Assembly: GCF_000712055.1 (NCBI RefSeq)
Contig: NZ_JOOA01000002.1
Coordinates: forward strand, 434,001 to 498,000
DNA length: 64,000 nt
From: Ruminococcus sp. HUN007
Lineage (GTDB): Bacteria > Bacillota > Clostridia > Oscillospirales > Ruminococcaceae
Direction of reading: 5' to 3'
A program made the position numbers and the translations under genes. The notes under the pieces are model-generated. The model saw nothing but the letters and a program-made list of their open reading frames with translations, searched no databases and was not told where the DNA came from. This document shows positions 46,764-55,799 of the stretch, one piece after another; the first letter of the stretch is position 1, and every line of letters begins with the position of its first letter.

Positions 46764-46878
46764 TAAGGAAACACTGATTTAATCGTAAATCCGGCTTTGC
46801 CGGATTTACGGAGGTGGGATTTGCGGGGCTTCGCCCCGAAGCCCCACGCTGATTTATGAATAAATCAGCGTTTCCTTA
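46764..46878 (+). repeat. TAAGGAAACA-family repeat, copy E
   Basis: The most complete copy: TTAAGGAAACACTGATTTA at the left, TAAATCAGCGTTTCCTTAA at the right, and the stems GTAAATCCGGCTTTGCCGGA and GGGGCTTCGCCCC. It lies between tcdA (stop 46930) and the lipoprotein gene. A degenerate arm pair (CACTGATCAG ... TTTTCTTAAG, 46736-46767) precedes it. Confidence 0.88.
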
Positions 46879-46929
46879 ACACTATAATTTTATCACATTT
46901 ATCTTTATAATTCAACCATGTGTACAGGT

Positions 46930-47685
46930 TTATTTTGCGATAAGATCCTTCACTACCTCGCCTGCTATCATAAGTCCTGCGACTGCCGGAACAAAGGCTG
47001 TGCTTCCCGGAATATCCCTGCGTTCGGTACACTTGTGCTGTGCTCCCGGAGGACATACACAGTTTGTGCGGCAGCTTGCACCCATATCTTCACGCGGTCT
47101 TATCTGTGGTTCATCGGAGTAAACGACCTTGAGTTTTTTCACGCCGCGTCTTTTGAGCTCATACCTCATTACCCTGGCCAGCGGACAGCCTGAGGTCTTG
47201 TAGATATCAGCTATTTTGAATCTTCCCGGATCAAGCTTGTTTCCCGCGCCCATAGCGCTGATAACAGGAACGTTCTTTGCTTTCGAGCGCATTATGAGTT
47301 CAAGCTTTGCTGTAACAGTATCAACTGCGTCAACAACGTAGTCATACTCTTCAAACGGAAAGTCATCAGCATTTTCCGGAAGGAAGAAACAGTTGTGAAC
47401 ACGGACATCGACATCAGGGTTTATATCCTTCATTCTTTCGAGCATGACTTCAGTCTTGTATCTTCCGATAGTCTTTCTTGTAGCTATTATCTGACGGTTA
47501 AGGTTTGTCAGACATACCTTGTCGTCATCCACAAGATCAAAGTGACCAACGCCGCTTCGTACAAGCGCTTCGCAAACATATCCGCCTACTCCGCCTATAC
47601 CGAAAACTGCTACCCTGGCTTCCGAAAGTTTCTTTATTCCTTCCGCACCGATTAGCAATTCTGTTCTTGAAAACTGATTTAACAT
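46930..47685 (-). CDS. tcdA: tRNA threonylcarbamoyladenosine dehydratase (TcdA/ThiF family)
   Basis: 251 residues of E1-like fold: nucleotide-binding FGIGGVGGYVCEALVRSG, DDDKVCLTNLNRQ, the ATP-binding arm, VVDAVDTVTAK, and the C-terminal CPPGAQHKC and GSTAFVPAVAGLMIAGEV. TcdA makes the cyclic form of t6A37 in tRNAs that read ANN codons, using ATP. The NLNRQ segment and length favour TcdA over ThiF or MoeB. The gene stands alone, with a repeat copy after its stop and a divergent MATE gene 215 bp upstream. Confidence 0.9.
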   Translation of the reverse strand: MLNQFSRTELLIGAEGIKKLSEARVAVFGIGGVGGYVCEALVRSGVGHFDLVDDDKVCLTNLNRQIIATRKTIGRYKTEVMLERMKDINPDVDVRVHNCFFLPENADDFPFEEYDYVVDAVDTVTAKLELIMRSKAKNVPVISAMGAGNKLDPGRFKIADIYKTSGCPLARVMRYELKRRGVKKLKVVYSDEPQIRPREDMGASCRTNCVCPPGAQHKCTERRDIPGSTAFVPAVAGLMIAGEVVKDLIAK

Positions 47686-47824
47686 ACGATAAACACCTCA
47701 TAATACTTAAGGCGGATGCATGGCTGGAAGATCATCACCCGCTTTTCATACTGATTTGATAGACATAATAAATTATATACTAATCGGCTTTGGTTGTCAA
47801 ATAAAATTCAGATGATTTTGTCAA

Positions 47825-47853
47825 TTGAAAAAGTTTTGTCATTTTGATATAAT
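47825..47853 (+). promoter_or_regulatory. Promoter of the second MATE gene
   Basis: TTGAAA (47825-47830) and TATAAT (47848-47853) with a 17-bp spacer, about 48 bp before the TTG start. Confidence 0.7.
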
Positions 47854-47900
47854 TTATATTGAATGTCAAAATCAAATAAATTATTCAGGAGGTCTGTTAA

Positions 47901-49260
47901 TTGGATACAGAAAAGATCCAGACAAAATCCATGACGGAAGGTGCGCCGTGGAAACATATTCTTAAATTCTCACTGCCGGTTCTTGCAGGTTCACTTCTTC
48001 AGCAGCTTTACAACACTGTTGATACTATAATCGTCGGTAAATACTCAGGCGAGGATTCACTTTCCGCAGTCGGAACAACTGCAAGTCTTGCTTTTTTCTT
48101 TCTCGCGGTAGCCATTGGTTTTTCATCAGGTAACGGTGTTGTCGTTGCACAGCATTACGGTGCCGGTAGCGAGAAAAAAAGTACGTGCCAACGCATCGGT
48201 CGGAATCCTTTTCCTGCTGGGTCTCGGCGTGATCTGTGCCCTTGTTGGAATTCTGACCGCAAAACCTGCCTATACATATCTTCTTAACGTTGACCGGAGC
48301 ATTGTCGGTCTTACCGTAAACTATTTCCGCTGGTACTGCATAGGCCTTGTTTTCCAGTTCGGATACAATATTTTCTCGGCTATTCTCCGTGCTGTCGGCG
48401 ACAGTGCTGCGACCCTCTATTTTCTTCTTATCTCATCAGTGCTGAACATCGGTCTCGATCTTCTTTTCGTGGCGTATTTCAAATGGGGCGTAACAGGTGC
48501 CGCCGTTGCAACAGACATTTCACAGGCAGCTTCATTTGCAGCGGCATATTTCTACATGACAAAGAAATATCCAGTATTCCGCTTTAAGCTCTCCGACTTC
48601 CGCTGGGATTCACAGATGATAAAAGCTACAGTCAGAATAGGTTTTCCTATCTCGCTTCAGCTCATGATCGTTTCCTTCGGTCTTACATTTATCCAGCGTG
48701 CTGTAAATGAATTCGGAAAGGTAATGACAGCTTCCGCAACAGTAGGCCAGCGAATCGAAATGTACCTCAACCTTCCGGCTACAGCTTTCCAGACCACACT
48801 TGCCACCTACACCGGACAGAACATCGGCGCAGGCAAACCGGAACGTGTTAAGAAAGGCGTAAAGCAGGCGCTTGTGATTGCTCTTTTATTCACTCTGTTC
48901 ATTTCCGCCATGGTAACGGTATTCTCCGGTTCAATAGTCACTCTGTTCAGTCTGAGTGACCAGGCTGCGGTATACTGCCTGCAGCATCTGCGTGCCATAG
49001 CACTCGTAAACATAGTTCTCACAATGTACGTTCCTGTTTTCGGAGTGTTTCAGGGTTCAAACCACAGTGCTTTCCCGATGATCGTCGCCACAGTCGCTCT
49101 CGGCACACGAGTTCTTGTAACTTATCTTTTCCGATACAGTGACATTTTCGGACACACTATCATCTGGTGGAACGGTATTTTCGGATTCGGCATGGGATTT
49201 ATTGTAACATGGATCTATTATCTCAGCGGAAAATGGCAGAACAACGCAGCTATAAAATAA
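47901..49260 (+). pseudogene. MATE-family efflux transporter, frameshifted
   Basis: The TTG at 47901 follows AGGAGG at 7-8 bases, giving MDTEKIQTKSMTEGAPWKHI. The N-terminal helices contain LQQLYNTVDTIIVGKYSG. The frame breaks in A7 48174-48180 after GAGSEKK; removing one A gives KKVRANASVGILFLLGLG and continues to 49260, 452 residues, a normal DinF/NorM-type MATE protein. As written the first frame ends at 48287 after 128 residues. It is not a close duplicate of the MATE protein at 42.5 kb. Substrate unknown. clpS starts 73 bp downstream. Confidence 0.88.
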
Positions 49261-49333
49261 TATCTTATCTAAAGAGAGGGAGATCGCGCTTCCTCAGCAA
49301 ATATAGTTTTTCATAGAACGAAAGGAGCATACA

Positions 49334-49633
49334 ATGGGTTTACAGGGACAGACATTAGAAAGGACCGGTTCAAAGACAAAGGAACCGAAACGATACAACG
49401 TGATCATGCTCAACGATGATTTTACGACAATGGATTTTGTCGTGGCTGTACTGATCGATATCTTTCACAAAGATAAGCTGACTGCTGAAGCCCTGATGCT
49501 TGATGTGCATAAAAAAGGGAAAGCTGTAGTCGGAACATATTCATACGACATAGCTGTGACGAAGACACGTACAGCAATGCAGCGCGCACGTGATGAGGGG
49601 TTTCCTTTCAGAATGCTTGTAGAGGAGGCATAA
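49334..49633 (+). CDS. clpS: ATP-dependent Clp protease adaptor ClpS
   Basis: 99 residues. The core KRYNVIMLNDDFTTMDFVV is the ClpS signature for N-degron recognition, followed by the conserved Val/His region VHKKGKAVVGTYSYDIA. ClpS delivers substrates with destabilising N-terminal residues to ClpA. The ATG follows AAAGGAG. It is 5 bp from clpA, so the two form an operon. Confidence 0.95.
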   Translation: MGLQGQTLERTGSKTKEPKRYNVIMLNDDFTTMDFVVAVLIDIFHKDKLTAEALMLDVHKKGKAVVGTYSYDIAVTKTRTAMQRARDEGFPFRMLVEEA

Positions 49634-49638
49634 AACAA

Positions 49639-52023
49639 ATGGAATATTCTGAACATCTTCTTACAGCGCTTATAAACGCTGCGGAATTTACAAAAAATCA
49701 GAAACTGGAATTATGCACTCCGGAAACTGTGCTTTATTTTATCTGCGATGATGAAATGTTTGACAGTGCTTTCTCCGACTGCGGAGGAGATACTGACTTT
49801 CTCGAAGCTGATCTTTATGATTACATTGAAAATAATATAGACAGATACAGCAGCGAAACCAATACAGTACAGAATTCCCTTGCGCTTGAATGTGCACTGG
49901 AAAACGCCGCAATAAGCGCTTCAAACAGTGGAAACCGTGAAATTGAGATAAAGCATTTTATCCACGGAATGTGGCAGATAGAGGATCTTTATGCCGTTTA
50001 TTTCATTGAAAAGCAGGGTATAAAGGAAACCGATCTTTTATGTGCTATTGCTGAACTTGATGATGAAGAGCCGCATCCTGAAGATGTCATAATAAAAAAG
50101 CGTGACGACACTGATGAACATACATACTACAGTGTCGAAGATGATGATGAAGATGAGGACGATGAATTTATCACCGGACCGGAATCTTCAGGTAAAAGTC
50201 ATCGCAGCACAGAAGGCTTTGTAACCTGCCTTAACGACAGTCTCGGCGATGTTAATCCGCTCATAGGACGAACCGAAGAACTTGAAAGGACAATGCAGAT
50301 ACTCTGCCGTCTTGACAAGAACAACGCCCTTCACATAGGCGATCCGGGTGTAGGCAAAACTGCAGTTATGTACGGTCTGGTAAAAAAGATCGTATCGGGT
50401 AAGGTTCCGGAGCCTCTGAAGAACGCTCGTGTTTATTCCTTCGACATCGGCTCGATGCTTGCCGGAACGAAATACCGCGGTGATTTCGAGAAAAGGCTTA
50501 AGAAGGCACTTTCCGATATAAGCCGTGACGAGAATCCGATAATCTACATCGATGAGATCCACAACATCGCCGGTGCAGGTGCCACGGGTGACGGCTCATT
50601 TGACGCTGCAAATCTGTTAAAACCGTATCTGACAGACGGAAAGATACGCTTTGTCGGCGCCACGACATACGAGGAACACAAAAAATATTTTGAAAAAAGC
50701 AAAAGCCTCATAAGACGATTCCAGAACGTTGAAATAAAGGAACCTTCAAAGGAAGAATGCATAATGATCCTTGAAGGTCTTAAAAGCAGATATGAAAATT
50801 TCCACGGTGTAAAATATGCGGATGACGTAATACCGTACGCAGTGGAGATGAGTTCAAAATACATTAACGAACGCTTCCTTCCTGACAAGGCCATCGATCT
50901 TATCGACGAGGCCGGAGCATATCTTAAACTCGGTATGGACAAAAAAGATCAGGATAATGAATCCGCTTTCTCATCTGTTACGGAAATGCTTTTAAAGGAA
51001 GCCGGTGCTGTTCCGGTGGTGACCCGCGAAATAATAAACGCCGTACTCACAAAGATATGCCGCGTTCCGGTCGAAACTGTTGAAACTGAAGATATGGACG
51101 GAATTGCAGGACTTGAGGAAAAACTGAGTGCTCTTATCTTCGGACAGAACGAAGCAATAAAGCAGGTGGTCAACACCGTCAAGTTCTCGAAGGCCGGGCT
51201 CAACGATGAAAACAAACCGCTCGCAAGTCTTCTTTTCGTTGGTCCTACCGGTGTCGGAAAAACCGAGATTGCACGTCTGCTTGCTCTGAAACTCGGACTT
51301 AAGCTCATACGCTTTGACATGAGTGAATACGAGGAAAAGCATGCAGTTGCCAAGCTTATCGGCTCTCCTGCGGGATATGTCGGCTACGAGGAAGGCGGAC
51401 TCCTCACTGAAGAAATAAGAAAAAATCCGTCTTCAGTCCTTCTTCTTGACGAGATAGAAAAGGCACATCCGGACATCTACAACATTCTTCTGCAGATGAT
51501 GGATCATGCAACACTGACGGACAATCAGGGACGCAAGGCTGATTTCCGCAATGTCATCATAATTATGACATCGAACGCAGGCGCCAGCCGCATCGGAAAA
51601 AGCGTTATCGGATTTGAAAGCAGAGACCGAGACAGCAGCGTTGTCATGGAGGAAGTAAAACGTATTTTCCAGCCTGAATTCCGCAACCGTCTCGACCGTA
51701 TCGTTGTATTCAACGGCATGGATGACAGCATGGCGGAAAAGATCATCGGTAAAAAGCTGGGTGAACTTGCTGACAAACTTGCAGTTAAGAACATCACACT
51801 TGAATACGACAAGGCTGCAGCTGATCTTATCAAGAAAAAAGGTATCTCATCTGAATACGGCGCCCGTGAAGCAGACCGTGTGATCAGAAACGAGATAAAA
51901 CCGCTTTTCGTTGACGATATCCTTTTCGGAAAACTGAAAAACGGAGGAAAGGTAAACCTCTCCGCCGATGGTGATAAATTTGTTATTAATGTGGATTCAG
52001 AGATTGTGGATCTTCAAAAATAA
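49639..52023 (+). CDS. clpA: ATP-dependent Clp protease ATP-binding subunit ClpA
   Basis: 794 residues. An N-domain (1-145) is followed by an acidic linker with runs of Asp and Glu (about 150-182). D1 AAA+ module: Walker A GDPGVGKT, IYIDEIHNIAGAGA, and GATTYEEHKKYFEKS. D2 module: Walker A GPTGVGKTE, RFDMSEYEEKHAVAKLIG, LLLDEIEKAHPDI and the sensor-2 region GAREADRVIR. There is no ClpB-type coiled-coil middle domain, which with the adjacent clpS supports ClpA. It unfolds proteins for ClpP, which is not in the window. Confidence 0.95.
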   Translation: MEYSEHLLTALINAAEFTKNQKLELCTPETVLYFICDDEMFDSAFSDCGGDTDFLEADLYDYIENNIDRYSSETNTVQNSLALECALENAAISASNSGNREIEIKHFIHGMWQIEDLYAVYFIEKQGIKETDLLCAIAELDDEEPHPEDVIIKKRDDTDEHTYYSVEDDDEDEDDEFITGPESSGKSHRSTEGFVTCLNDSLGDVNPLIGRTEELERTMQILCRLDKNNALHIGDPGVGKTAVMYGLVKKIVSGKVPEPLKNARVYSFDIGSMLAGTKYRGDFEKRLKKALSDISRDENPIIYIDEIHNIAGAGATGDGSFDAANLLKPYLTDGKIRFVGATTYEEHKKYFEKSKSLIRRFQNVEIKEPSKEECIMILEGLKSRYENFHGVKYADDVIPYAVEMSSKYINERFLPDKAIDLIDEAGAYLKLGMDKKDQDNESAFSSVTEMLLKEAGAVPVVTREIINAVLTKICRVPVETVETEDMDGIAGLEEKLSALIFGQNEAIKQVVNTVKFSKAGLNDENKPLASLLFVGPTGVGKTEIARLLALKLGLKLIRFDMSEYEEKHAVAKLIGSPAGYVGYEEGGLLTEEIRKNPSSVLLLDEIEKAHPDIYNILLQMMDHATLTDNQGRKADFRNVIIIMTSNAGASRIGKSVIGFESRDRDSSVVMEEVKRIFQPEFRNRLDRIVVFNGMDDSMAEKIIGKKLGELADKLAVKNITLEYDKAAADLIKKKGISSEYGAREADRVIRNEIKPLFVDDILFGKLKNGGKVNLSADGDKFVINVDSEIVDLQK

Positions 52024-52045
52024 TAGTTTTCTCTGCTAAATAACA

Positions 52046-52100
52046 AACACGCCGCATCTCACCGGTTAGTCCGGTTCTGAGATGCGGCGTTTTTTGTTTT
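52046..52100 (+). terminator. clpSA terminator
   Basis: ACGCCGCATCTC/GAGATGCGGCGT perfect 12-bp stem with an inner ACCGG/CCGGT stem and a T6 tail. The remaining sequence to 52175 shows nothing clear. Confidence 0.92.
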
Positions 52101-52175
52101 CAGTTAAATTTTTATGTTTGTAAAAATATCATAGGTCTCTGCAAAGGGACAACCTTAGGGAGAGAAAAATCTTAT

Positions 52176-53783
52176 TCAGTTAATATCTGAATTCGGGATC
52201 GTAACAGTCCAGCTGCTGGATGTCTCTTTCGAAGATTCTTCAAGCTCTTCTTCAGTTCTTAATCTGATGACCGTATTGTCACCATCCGCATCAGTGCTGT
52301 AGTAAAGATGATGATCCGGATCCGGGACTTTAACCTTTTCTTCATCATCGTTCAGACCGATGACTTTAGTGGAAACTGTTCTGCTTCCTCCGCCGGATGT
52401 AGTTACTTTTACCGTTTCTTCTTCCTTCGCTTTCAGGTATCTTTCATAGGAAACCTTGAAAGACTTGTCACATCCGTCGTTTATGTACTCAACTTCAGAA
52501 AGTTTGCCGTCAAGGAAAGTAAGATTAATGTGTTCGTGCTTATAAAGAGGATCCATGTAACGGAACATACGGTCATTCATAAGTTCAGGAAGTTCTTCTT
52601 CAAAATTATCATAGTTATAAACACCGTCTTCTATTTCCACGTCCGGATGATCGGATTCCATGTATGAGAAATAGTAGTATGCTTTTATAAGTGCATCATT
52701 TTCAGATATTTCCGGATAATCAGGAAGTGATGCAGTTTCCGGATCTTCTGAGGTCTTATCAGCAAAACCGTCCTTCCAGTTCTCCTCTCCGGAAGCATAC
52801 TGATCAAGTCCGGATGTAAACGGAATCGCAAGATTCTGAGGAACAGCAGCCGGATATGCCCCTGTTACCTTACCGTTTAAATCTGTCAGATAAACCGATA
52901 CGACCTTACCGTCCGAAATGTGTATCGCCCACTTAAAATTAAACTTGTTTGAAAATCTGGCAAGTTTGTTCAGCTGAACGCAGAAGTCATCGTCATCGGC
53001 TCCGTTTACAATTATTCTTTCTCCGGCAAGTTCTTCTGTGTATTTGCCGTTTTTAATTGCATTTATGAGTGCAAGTCCGGTAAGTCCGTACATCATCTTT
53101 GCGTCGTCATTAAGCTGTGAAACAGTACGGGAATAACTGTGCCAGTCCGCATCTGAACTGCTCATCATTTGAAAAAAAGATGTATCGACTTTGTCAAAAG
53201 GAATTATAATATCATTCGGTATTCCAAGAGGATATGCTCCAGTCTTTTCATTATTTACAGAACATATAACTTTTGTCTGACCAAAAAAGCTGTAGTCAGC
53301 TATCCATTTAAGATTACGATATCCGTATTTATCATGAATAATGCGATTGACTTCTTCTGCAGTTTCGCTTCCGTCATCAAACGAAACAGATCTTCCTTTT
53401 TCCTCAGGAATACCAGAATCGCTGCGAAGCAGTCCGTTTATAATCTCAGCAACTGTTGCAGCCATACGGTTGAGTTTCTGAGAATCGTTGATATCCTTCT
53501 CGTAATCAGATGAACTCAGAACATGTTTATAGTACGAATGATCTTCGTATATTGATTCCTTCATGGAAATAGTATCGAGTATGTTCACTACCCCGTCTTC
53601 GTTTACATCCAGTTTTTCAGAAGCTTCTCCATCAGATTTTCCTGTCATGAAATCGAACATTCCTGAAAGATCGGACGGTTTAAAATATTTCTTCGCCTTC
53701 TCAGTATCTGCTGCATATGCTGTAATAAAAACTGATGAAACGAGAGTAACTGCAAGAACTGCAGAAATAACTTTCTTTATCAT
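52176..53783 (-). CDS. Secreted dockerin-like protein, unknown catalytic function
   Basis: 535 residues. A signal peptide (MIKKVISAVLAVTLVSSVF ... AYA, about 25 residues) is followed by one dockerin-type Ca2+ loop (LDVNEDGVVNILDTISMKE, about residues 58-76). I see no second loop, so this is half a dockerin or an internal EF-hand-like anchor. The remainder is acidic, Ser/Asp/Glu-rich, with a twice-used pattern (TGAYPLGIPNDIIIPF and TGAYPAAVPQNLAIPF) suggesting an internal duplication. No catalytic motif recognised. A truncated copy of its first 130 residues lies at 54777-55169. Confidence 0.7.
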   Translation of the reverse strand: MIKKVISAVLAVTLVSSVFITAYAADTEKAKKYFKPSDLSGMFDFMTGKSDGEASEKLDVNEDGVVNILDTISMKESIYEDHSYYKHVLSSSDYEKDINDSQKLNRMAATVAEIINGLLRSDSGIPEEKGRSVSFDDGSETAEEVNRIIHDKYGYRNLKWIADYSFFGQTKVICSVNNEKTGAYPLGIPNDIIIPFDKVDTSFFQMMSSSDADWHSYSRTVSQLNDDAKMMYGLTGLALINAIKNGKYTEELAGERIIVNGADDDDFCVQLNKLARFSNKFNFKWAIHISDGKVVSVYLTDLNGKVTGAYPAAVPQNLAIPFTSGLDQYASGEENWKDGFADKTSEDPETASLPDYPEISENDALIKAYYYFSYMESDHPDVEIEDGVYNYDNFEEELPELMNDRMFRYMDPLYKHEHINLTFLDGKLSEVEYINDGCDKSFKVSYERYLKAKEEETVKVTTSGGGSRTVSTKVIGLNDDEEKVKVPDPDHHLYYSTDADGDNTVIRLRTEEELEESSKETSSSWTVTIPNSDIN

Positions 53784-53862
53784 AAATCTTATCCTCTTTT
53801 TGTGGTTTGTGTTATTGGATATATTTTACCACGAATGTGATTCAAAGTCAATTCAGATATGC

Positions 53863-53897
53863 AGAAAAACCACGCTCTCTTTTCAGAAAACGTGGTT
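53863..53897 (-). terminator. Terminator of the PEBP gene
   Basis: AACCACG/CGTGGTT stem with flanking A/T pairing and T5 on the minus strand, about 25 bp beyond the stop codon at 53921. Confidence 0.65.
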
Positions 53898-53920
53898 CAC
53901 CTGAATAATTTAATTGGTAA

Positions 53921-54556
53921 TTAATTAAACGCATAAGTCCCTGCAATATGTCCATAGGAAATAACATTTCCGCCGCCGTTGTCAAGCGACTTTATCGTTT
54001 CAAAGAACTCCTGATTCATATTGTCAAATCTTACTTCAACGGATTCTGCAGGTTCCTTCAGGGCGAAGACGTAGACTTCATAATTGTGGTCTCCGGTTCC
54101 GGCCGGCGGATACGGGCCTTTGTATTCTTCTGCCGGTGCCCAGCCTGTCGGGAGATCAGTTTCCTTGCTTACGGACTTCCAGTGAAGCCAGTTGTAGGCA
54201 CTTGTATCTATCATGTAGATAACGTACTCTCCTGCGCCTTCAACAGATCCCCATGAAAGCTGCGGAGAAACATTGTTCCCTTTTTTCTTCAGGCTTCCTA
54301 TATCGTCCTTCCACTTTCCGTCTTCACCAAGGTCTGAAGATGTTATTTCAAATGTGCTGAGATTTTCAATGCTGAACTCTTCTGCCGCTTCAGTTAATTC
54401 TGCTGCAGTTTCTTCGGAAGATCCTTCATAGGCTTCCGTTACCTGCACTATTTCAGAGTTCTGAGCACTGCCGTTATCAGTTTTTGCTGCAGTTCCGCAT
54501 GAAACTAAAGCAAAAGCCGAAAGAAGTGATGATATTAATAATACTGTCTTTTTCAT
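53921..54556 (-). CDS. YbhB/YbcL-type PEBP lipoprotein
   Basis: 211 residues. A lipoprotein signal (MKKTVLLISSLLSAFALVSC, lipobox LVSCG) is followed by an acidic linker to about residue 65. The phosphatidylethanolamine-binding fold then shows LGEDGKWKDDIG, NNVSPQLSWGSVEGAGEY, IDTSAYNWLHWKSV and YKGPYPPAGTGDHNYEVYVFAL; the GPYPPAGTGDHNY block is the hallmark ligand site. It ends SYGHIAGTYAFN, a normal family ending. Bacterial members are of uncertain function (ligand or kinase-inhibitor-like binding). It lies between a secreted protein and that protein's truncated copy. Confidence 0.9.
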   Translation of the reverse strand: MKKTVLLISSLLSAFALVSCGTAAKTDNGSAQNSEIVQVTEAYEGSSEETAAELTEAAEEFSIENLSTFEITSSDLGEDGKWKDDIGSLKKKGNNVSPQLSWGSVEGAGEYVIYMIDTSAYNWLHWKSVSKETDLPTGWAPAEEYKGPYPPAGTGDHNYEVYVFALKEPAESVEVRFDNMNQEFFETIKSLDNGGGNVISYGHIAGTYAFN

Positions 54557-54651
54557 AGAATACTCTCCTTTGTATAGTGTGATACAATTATTATATCACA
54601 CTAAGCATAACAATGCAACACTAATTATCAAAATAGCTCATAATACATATA

Positions 54652-54692
54652 AATAAGGTGTATCCTAAAAAAATATCAGAATACACCTTATT
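54652..54692. repeat. Inverted repeat upstream of the PEBP gene
   Basis: AATAAGGTGTAT/ATACACCTTATT perfect 12-bp arms with a 17-base centre, about 95 bp before the PEBP start. It could be a terminator remnant or an operator. Confidence 0.5.
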
Positions 54693-54700
54693 CAATGCAA

Positions 54701-54728
54701 TAAAAAACCCTGCTCGGTGAGCAGGGTT
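54701..54728 (-). terminator. Terminator after the truncated dockerin-like copy
   Basis: AACCCTGCTC/GAGCAGGGTT perfect 10-bp stem with a 3-base loop and a minus-strand T6 tail. Confidence 0.9.
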
Positions 54729-54776
54729 AATATAAGGGTAAAGCCATGTACTGCTATGATCCTGTGTTTCAGGATG

Positions 54777-55169
54777 TTAAGTTATTGTTGTTTCGCTTCC
54801 GTCATCAAACGAAACAGATCTTCCTTTTTCCTCAGGAATACCAGAATCGCTGCGAAGCAGTCCGTTTATAATCTCAGCAACTGTTTCAGCCATACGGTTA
54901 AGTTTCTGGGAATCGTTGATATCCTTCTCGTAAGCAGATGAACTCAGAACATGTTTATAGTACGAATGATCTTCGTATATTGATTCCTTCATGGAAATAG
55001 TATCGAGTATATTCACTACACCGTCTTCGTTTACATCCAGATTTTCAGATGCTTTATCGGCAGGTTTGAAATATTTTTTTGCCTTCTCAGTATCGGCAGC
55101 ATATGCTGTGATGAAAACTGATGAAACGATACTGACTGCAAGAACTGCAGATATAACTTTCTTTATCAT
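54777..55169 (-). pseudogene. Truncated duplicate of the dockerin-like secreted protein
   Basis: 130 residues. It copies the N-terminus of the protein at 52176-53783 almost exactly: the same signal peptide, LDVNEDGVVNILDTISMKE loop and the region to FDDGSET. It lacks a roughly 19-residue segment after KKYFKP and stops at SETTIT where the long copy continues SETAEEV. The upstream DNA (to about 55215) also matches. With a signal peptide, a ribosome site and its own terminator it may still be made as a short secreted protein, but gene remnant is the simpler reading. Confidence 0.75.
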
Positions 55170-55355
55170 AAATCTTATCCCCTTTTTGCGGTTTGTTTTA
55201 TTGGATACATTTTACCACAAACACTGGGCAAAAGTCAAGGAACCTGTCCATGATAACGGCATATCCGATCGCCTAAATACGTGGGTTTGGATATATCTAG
55301 TTTCTTTTTAAGAGAGTTTTTAACAAACACTTTCTCCGGAAAAATAAAAAAACTA

Positions 55356-55408
55356 TTGACAAAACTGTTATCATTGATTATACTGTATATATACCGATAT
55401 ACACAGTA
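55356..55408 (+). promoter_or_regulatory. Promoter and overlapping palindromic operator of the GntR/ABC operon
   Basis: TTGACA (55356-55361) and TATACT (55379-55384) with a 17-bp spacer. The dyad TACTGT-a-TATAT-accg-ATATA-c-ACAGTA (55381-55408) overlaps the -10 box and start point. Overlap of a near-perfect 28-bp palindrome with the promoter of a GntR gene points to autorepression. Confidence 0.82.
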
Positions 55409-55425
55409 TGTCAAAGGAGATTTTC

Positions 55426-55797
55426 ATGAAAATAATTATAAAAAACAAATCAGAACTGCCTATCTATGAACAGATCGAGGAGCAAATGAAGACACAGATA
55501 CTTGACGGGACCATAAAGGAAGACGAACAGCTTCCGTCTATCCGTCAGCTTGCCCGTGATCTGAAGATAAGCGTAATCACAACAACAAGAGCCTACAACG
55601 ATCTTGCTGAGGAAGGTTTCATCATCTCGGTGGCCGGCAAGGGCTATTTCGTTTCTCCGAGAAACAACGAACTCCTGAAGGAGCGAATGCTGTTCGAAAT
55701 GGAGGAAGGACTTGAAAAAGCCGTAACAAGCGGCAGAAATGCCGGACTTTCTGACGAGGAGATCATAGAGGCGCTTAAGAAATTTATGGAGGGATGA
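55426..55797 (+). CDS. GntR-family transcription regulator (YtrA type)
   Basis: 123 residues from ATG 55426, chosen because AAAGGAG lies 6 bases upstream. The winged helix is clear: PIYEQIEEQMKTQILDG, QLPSIRQLARDLKIS and TTTRAYNDLAEEGFI. A short helical tail (EEGLEKAVTSGRNAGLSD) replaces a large ligand domain, typical of the YtrA subfamily that represses adjacent ABC exporters. Its stop is directly before the ABC ATPase start, and a palindrome covers its own promoter. Confidence 0.92.
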   Translation: MKIIIKNKSELPIYEQIEEQMKTQILDGTIKEDEQLPSIRQLARDLKISVITTTRAYNDLAEEGFIISVAGKGYFVSPRNNELLKERMLFEMEEGLEKAVTSGRNAGLSDEEIIEALKKFMEG

Positions 55798-55799
55798 CA

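Noticed and set aside
21923..46878. CRISPR array made of the recurring repeats
   Set aside because: Copies are about 110 bp, kilobases apart and in both orientations, with no regular spacers or cas genes.
54777..55169. Frameshift by the same extra-A mechanism in the truncated dockerin-like copy
   Set aside because: Here the similarity to the long copy simply ends after FDDGSET; no frame joins it to the missing part, so it is a true truncation.
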